Source: Hirundichthys speculiger (lineage: Eukaryota > Chordata > Actinopteri > Beloniformes > Exocoetidae). From it: a stretch of DNA of 64,000 nt. Positions 62,540 to 64,000 of this stretch are shown here, one piece after another (the stretch's first letter is position 1; every line of letters begins with the position of its first letter). Under the pieces are notes generated by a model, which was given only the letters and a program-made list of their open reading frames with translations, was not told the origin of the DNA and did no database searches. The position numbers and the translations under genes are program-made. Where the stretch lies: contig JAGFBZ010000861.1 of assembly GCA_018398805.1 (NCBI GenBank), forward strand, positions 372,001-436,000. Direction: 5' to 3'.

Positions 62540-64000
62540 CTGTCGAAGGGACGCAATCGTGTCAAATATTACAGAAAGACATCAACACAGACAGAAAAAA
62601 TTCAAAATTCCGTCGTCGGTGACGACTTTCAGGGTTGCGGTTCAGGCCCAGAAATGTTTTTATGGCATTCAGATTATTGAGGCTTGATGAAGAGGAAGGC
62701 CCAGACGAACAGCGAGCAAACATGTTGCATTAGTTCCCAGATTTCTGAAGCATGCAATCCACGGCTGCCTCCATTTGGCTCAAACCACGAGCAGATGAAA
62801 ACACAAAAACAGCTACGACTTAAGATGGGCAGCGGCAAGCGCCAGGGAATGATGTCATCCAGGCAGAGCAGGGGAGGCAAAAAAAAGTATTGCCACATCA
62901 GTTTTGTGCAAAAAATATTCTTTTTAAATAATTATATATAGTCAAACTCATGTAGAATTCAATGTCATTTTTGGGCAGCAAGGAAAAGACGAGATCGTAT
63001 AATCTAAAGTTTTCCCACAGTCGTTTCTCAAACAGCAAAGTGAAACAAAAATATTGCATGACCAACCAAACTGAGACTGACTGACAGCAAATGAGAAAGT
63101 TTAAATATAGTCAACTTTAAGAAAAATAAGCAAATTTTGATGCTAAACTGAGACTAGTTTTTTTTTCCTTGCAGCAGCTGACTAGACAAGACAGACTCAG
63201 GAGACCTGTGTTTATACATAGTAAGTTGAAATTGTCTGAGGCCAGATGAGTGTCAGCTGCACAATGGATAGTGGAGAGCAAATGGCCCAGAGAGGAGTGA
63301 AAACATAACACACACACACACCACAAATTGTGTCAACAGATAGGTGGGCAGACAACAGATACAGAGCCAGGGAGAATGGTCTAAAGTTTCATCTCACACA
63401 TGCAGGTTTGCGTCTTACATGCATGCACAAATACATGCTGCAAAGAAAGAAAAAAGAAAAAAAAAAACCCTCACAAAACTCCCCCTGCCCCATACGAAGC
63501 TGCTACACATTACTGAAACAAAAACAGATGTTGCTTCCTATCTCCCAGTGCTCCGAGAAGCTACATTAGCGCTCAGGACAGGGGAGGAAAGAAATAGAGG
63601 GATATGGAATCTAATGTCTTATCAAATCCAGCTCACTATCAGAAACAAACAAAACATGTGCACACTTATCGAGCCTCCTCTGCCTCCTCCCGGAGCCCTA
63701 TCTTTGCTCCGCTAAAATCCAATGAAGCAGATATCAAGGGGGCAATGTGGTGCTTGCATCACGCTTTTAGGGCTTTGCGACGAAATGAGTGATAGAAACC
63801 CACATGGAGGAAGAGAGGAGGGAGAGGAGAGGAACACTGTGGGGAACAACTGGTTTCAATTGGGATATTACAGCTGGCGCTGCTGCTGTGAAAAGGGTTT
63901 GGAGTTGAGTTTAACTTTATAAAAGACAAAAAAAAGCAGAAGAAGAAGAGGCGGACATTAATTCATGATGTAGATGGAGTAAAATAACAGAAAAAGAAAA
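62540..64000 (-). other. meis1: meis1 intron 6, partial
   Basis: Sequence upstream of exon 7 in the sense direction. The expected exon 6 (encoding the region around HELCDNFCHRYISCLKGK) was looked for and not found, so it must lie beyond position 64000. Only short, repeat-poor sequence and small poly-A tracts were seen. Confidence 0.8.

Noticed and set aside
62540..64000. Search for meis1 exon 6
   Set aside because: No sequence encoding the HELCDNFCHRY region or its acceptor was found, so it must lie outside the window.

Overview
This is a vertebrate, almost certainly teleost fish, intron-rich window. Long introns, dense (CA)n, (AT)n, (GGAT)n and poly-G tracts, an L2/Rex1-type LINE tail of the kind common in fish and a hAT-like non-autonomous element all fit a ray-finned fish. 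One protein-coding gene can be recognised: the 3' half of a meis1 orthologue, a TALE-class homeobox transcription factor that partners Pbx and Hox proteins. It runs on the minus strand from beyond position 64000 down to its stop codon at 6263-6265. Six coding exons (7 to 12 in mammalian numbering) were placed by splice signals, reading phase and protein similarity. Together they give 543 nt, that is 180 residues plus a stop, in a continuous frame.

Layout, from high to low coordinate (sense direction of the gene): part of intron 6 (62540-64000); exon 7 (62428-62539, linker before the homeodomain); intron 7 (about 21.7 kb, with an L2-like LINE fragment, a 600-bp polypurine block and a candidate enhancer holding three TGACAG sites); exon 8 (40572-40717, acidic stretch and start of the homeodomain); intron 8 (about 17.7 kb, with a hAT-like element, a CpG-rich block and several regulatory candidates); exon 9 (22835-22911, middle of the homeodomain with the TALE-type turn); intron 9 (about 14 kb, with an (AT)44 tract); exon 10 (8737-8795, recognition helix; alternative extension to 8656); intron 10; exon 11 (7023-7112); intron 11; exon 12 (6263-6321, ending GQWHYM-stop); then 3' UTR and flank (1-6262). 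Exons 1 to 6, with the start codon and the Pbx-binding MEIS domain, lie outside the window.

The most interesting coding observation is at exon 10. The donor that makes the standard protein is a GC-type 5' splice site (CAG|GCAAGT). An ordinary GT donor 81 nt further on would add 27 in-frame residues containing a basic KSRRRK patch just after the homeodomain. The long C-terminal form known in mammals was not found where it would be expected. Regulatory elements are proposed only as candidates, because conservation cannot be measured here. No tRNA, rRNA, CRISPR array or second complete protein-coding gene was found.
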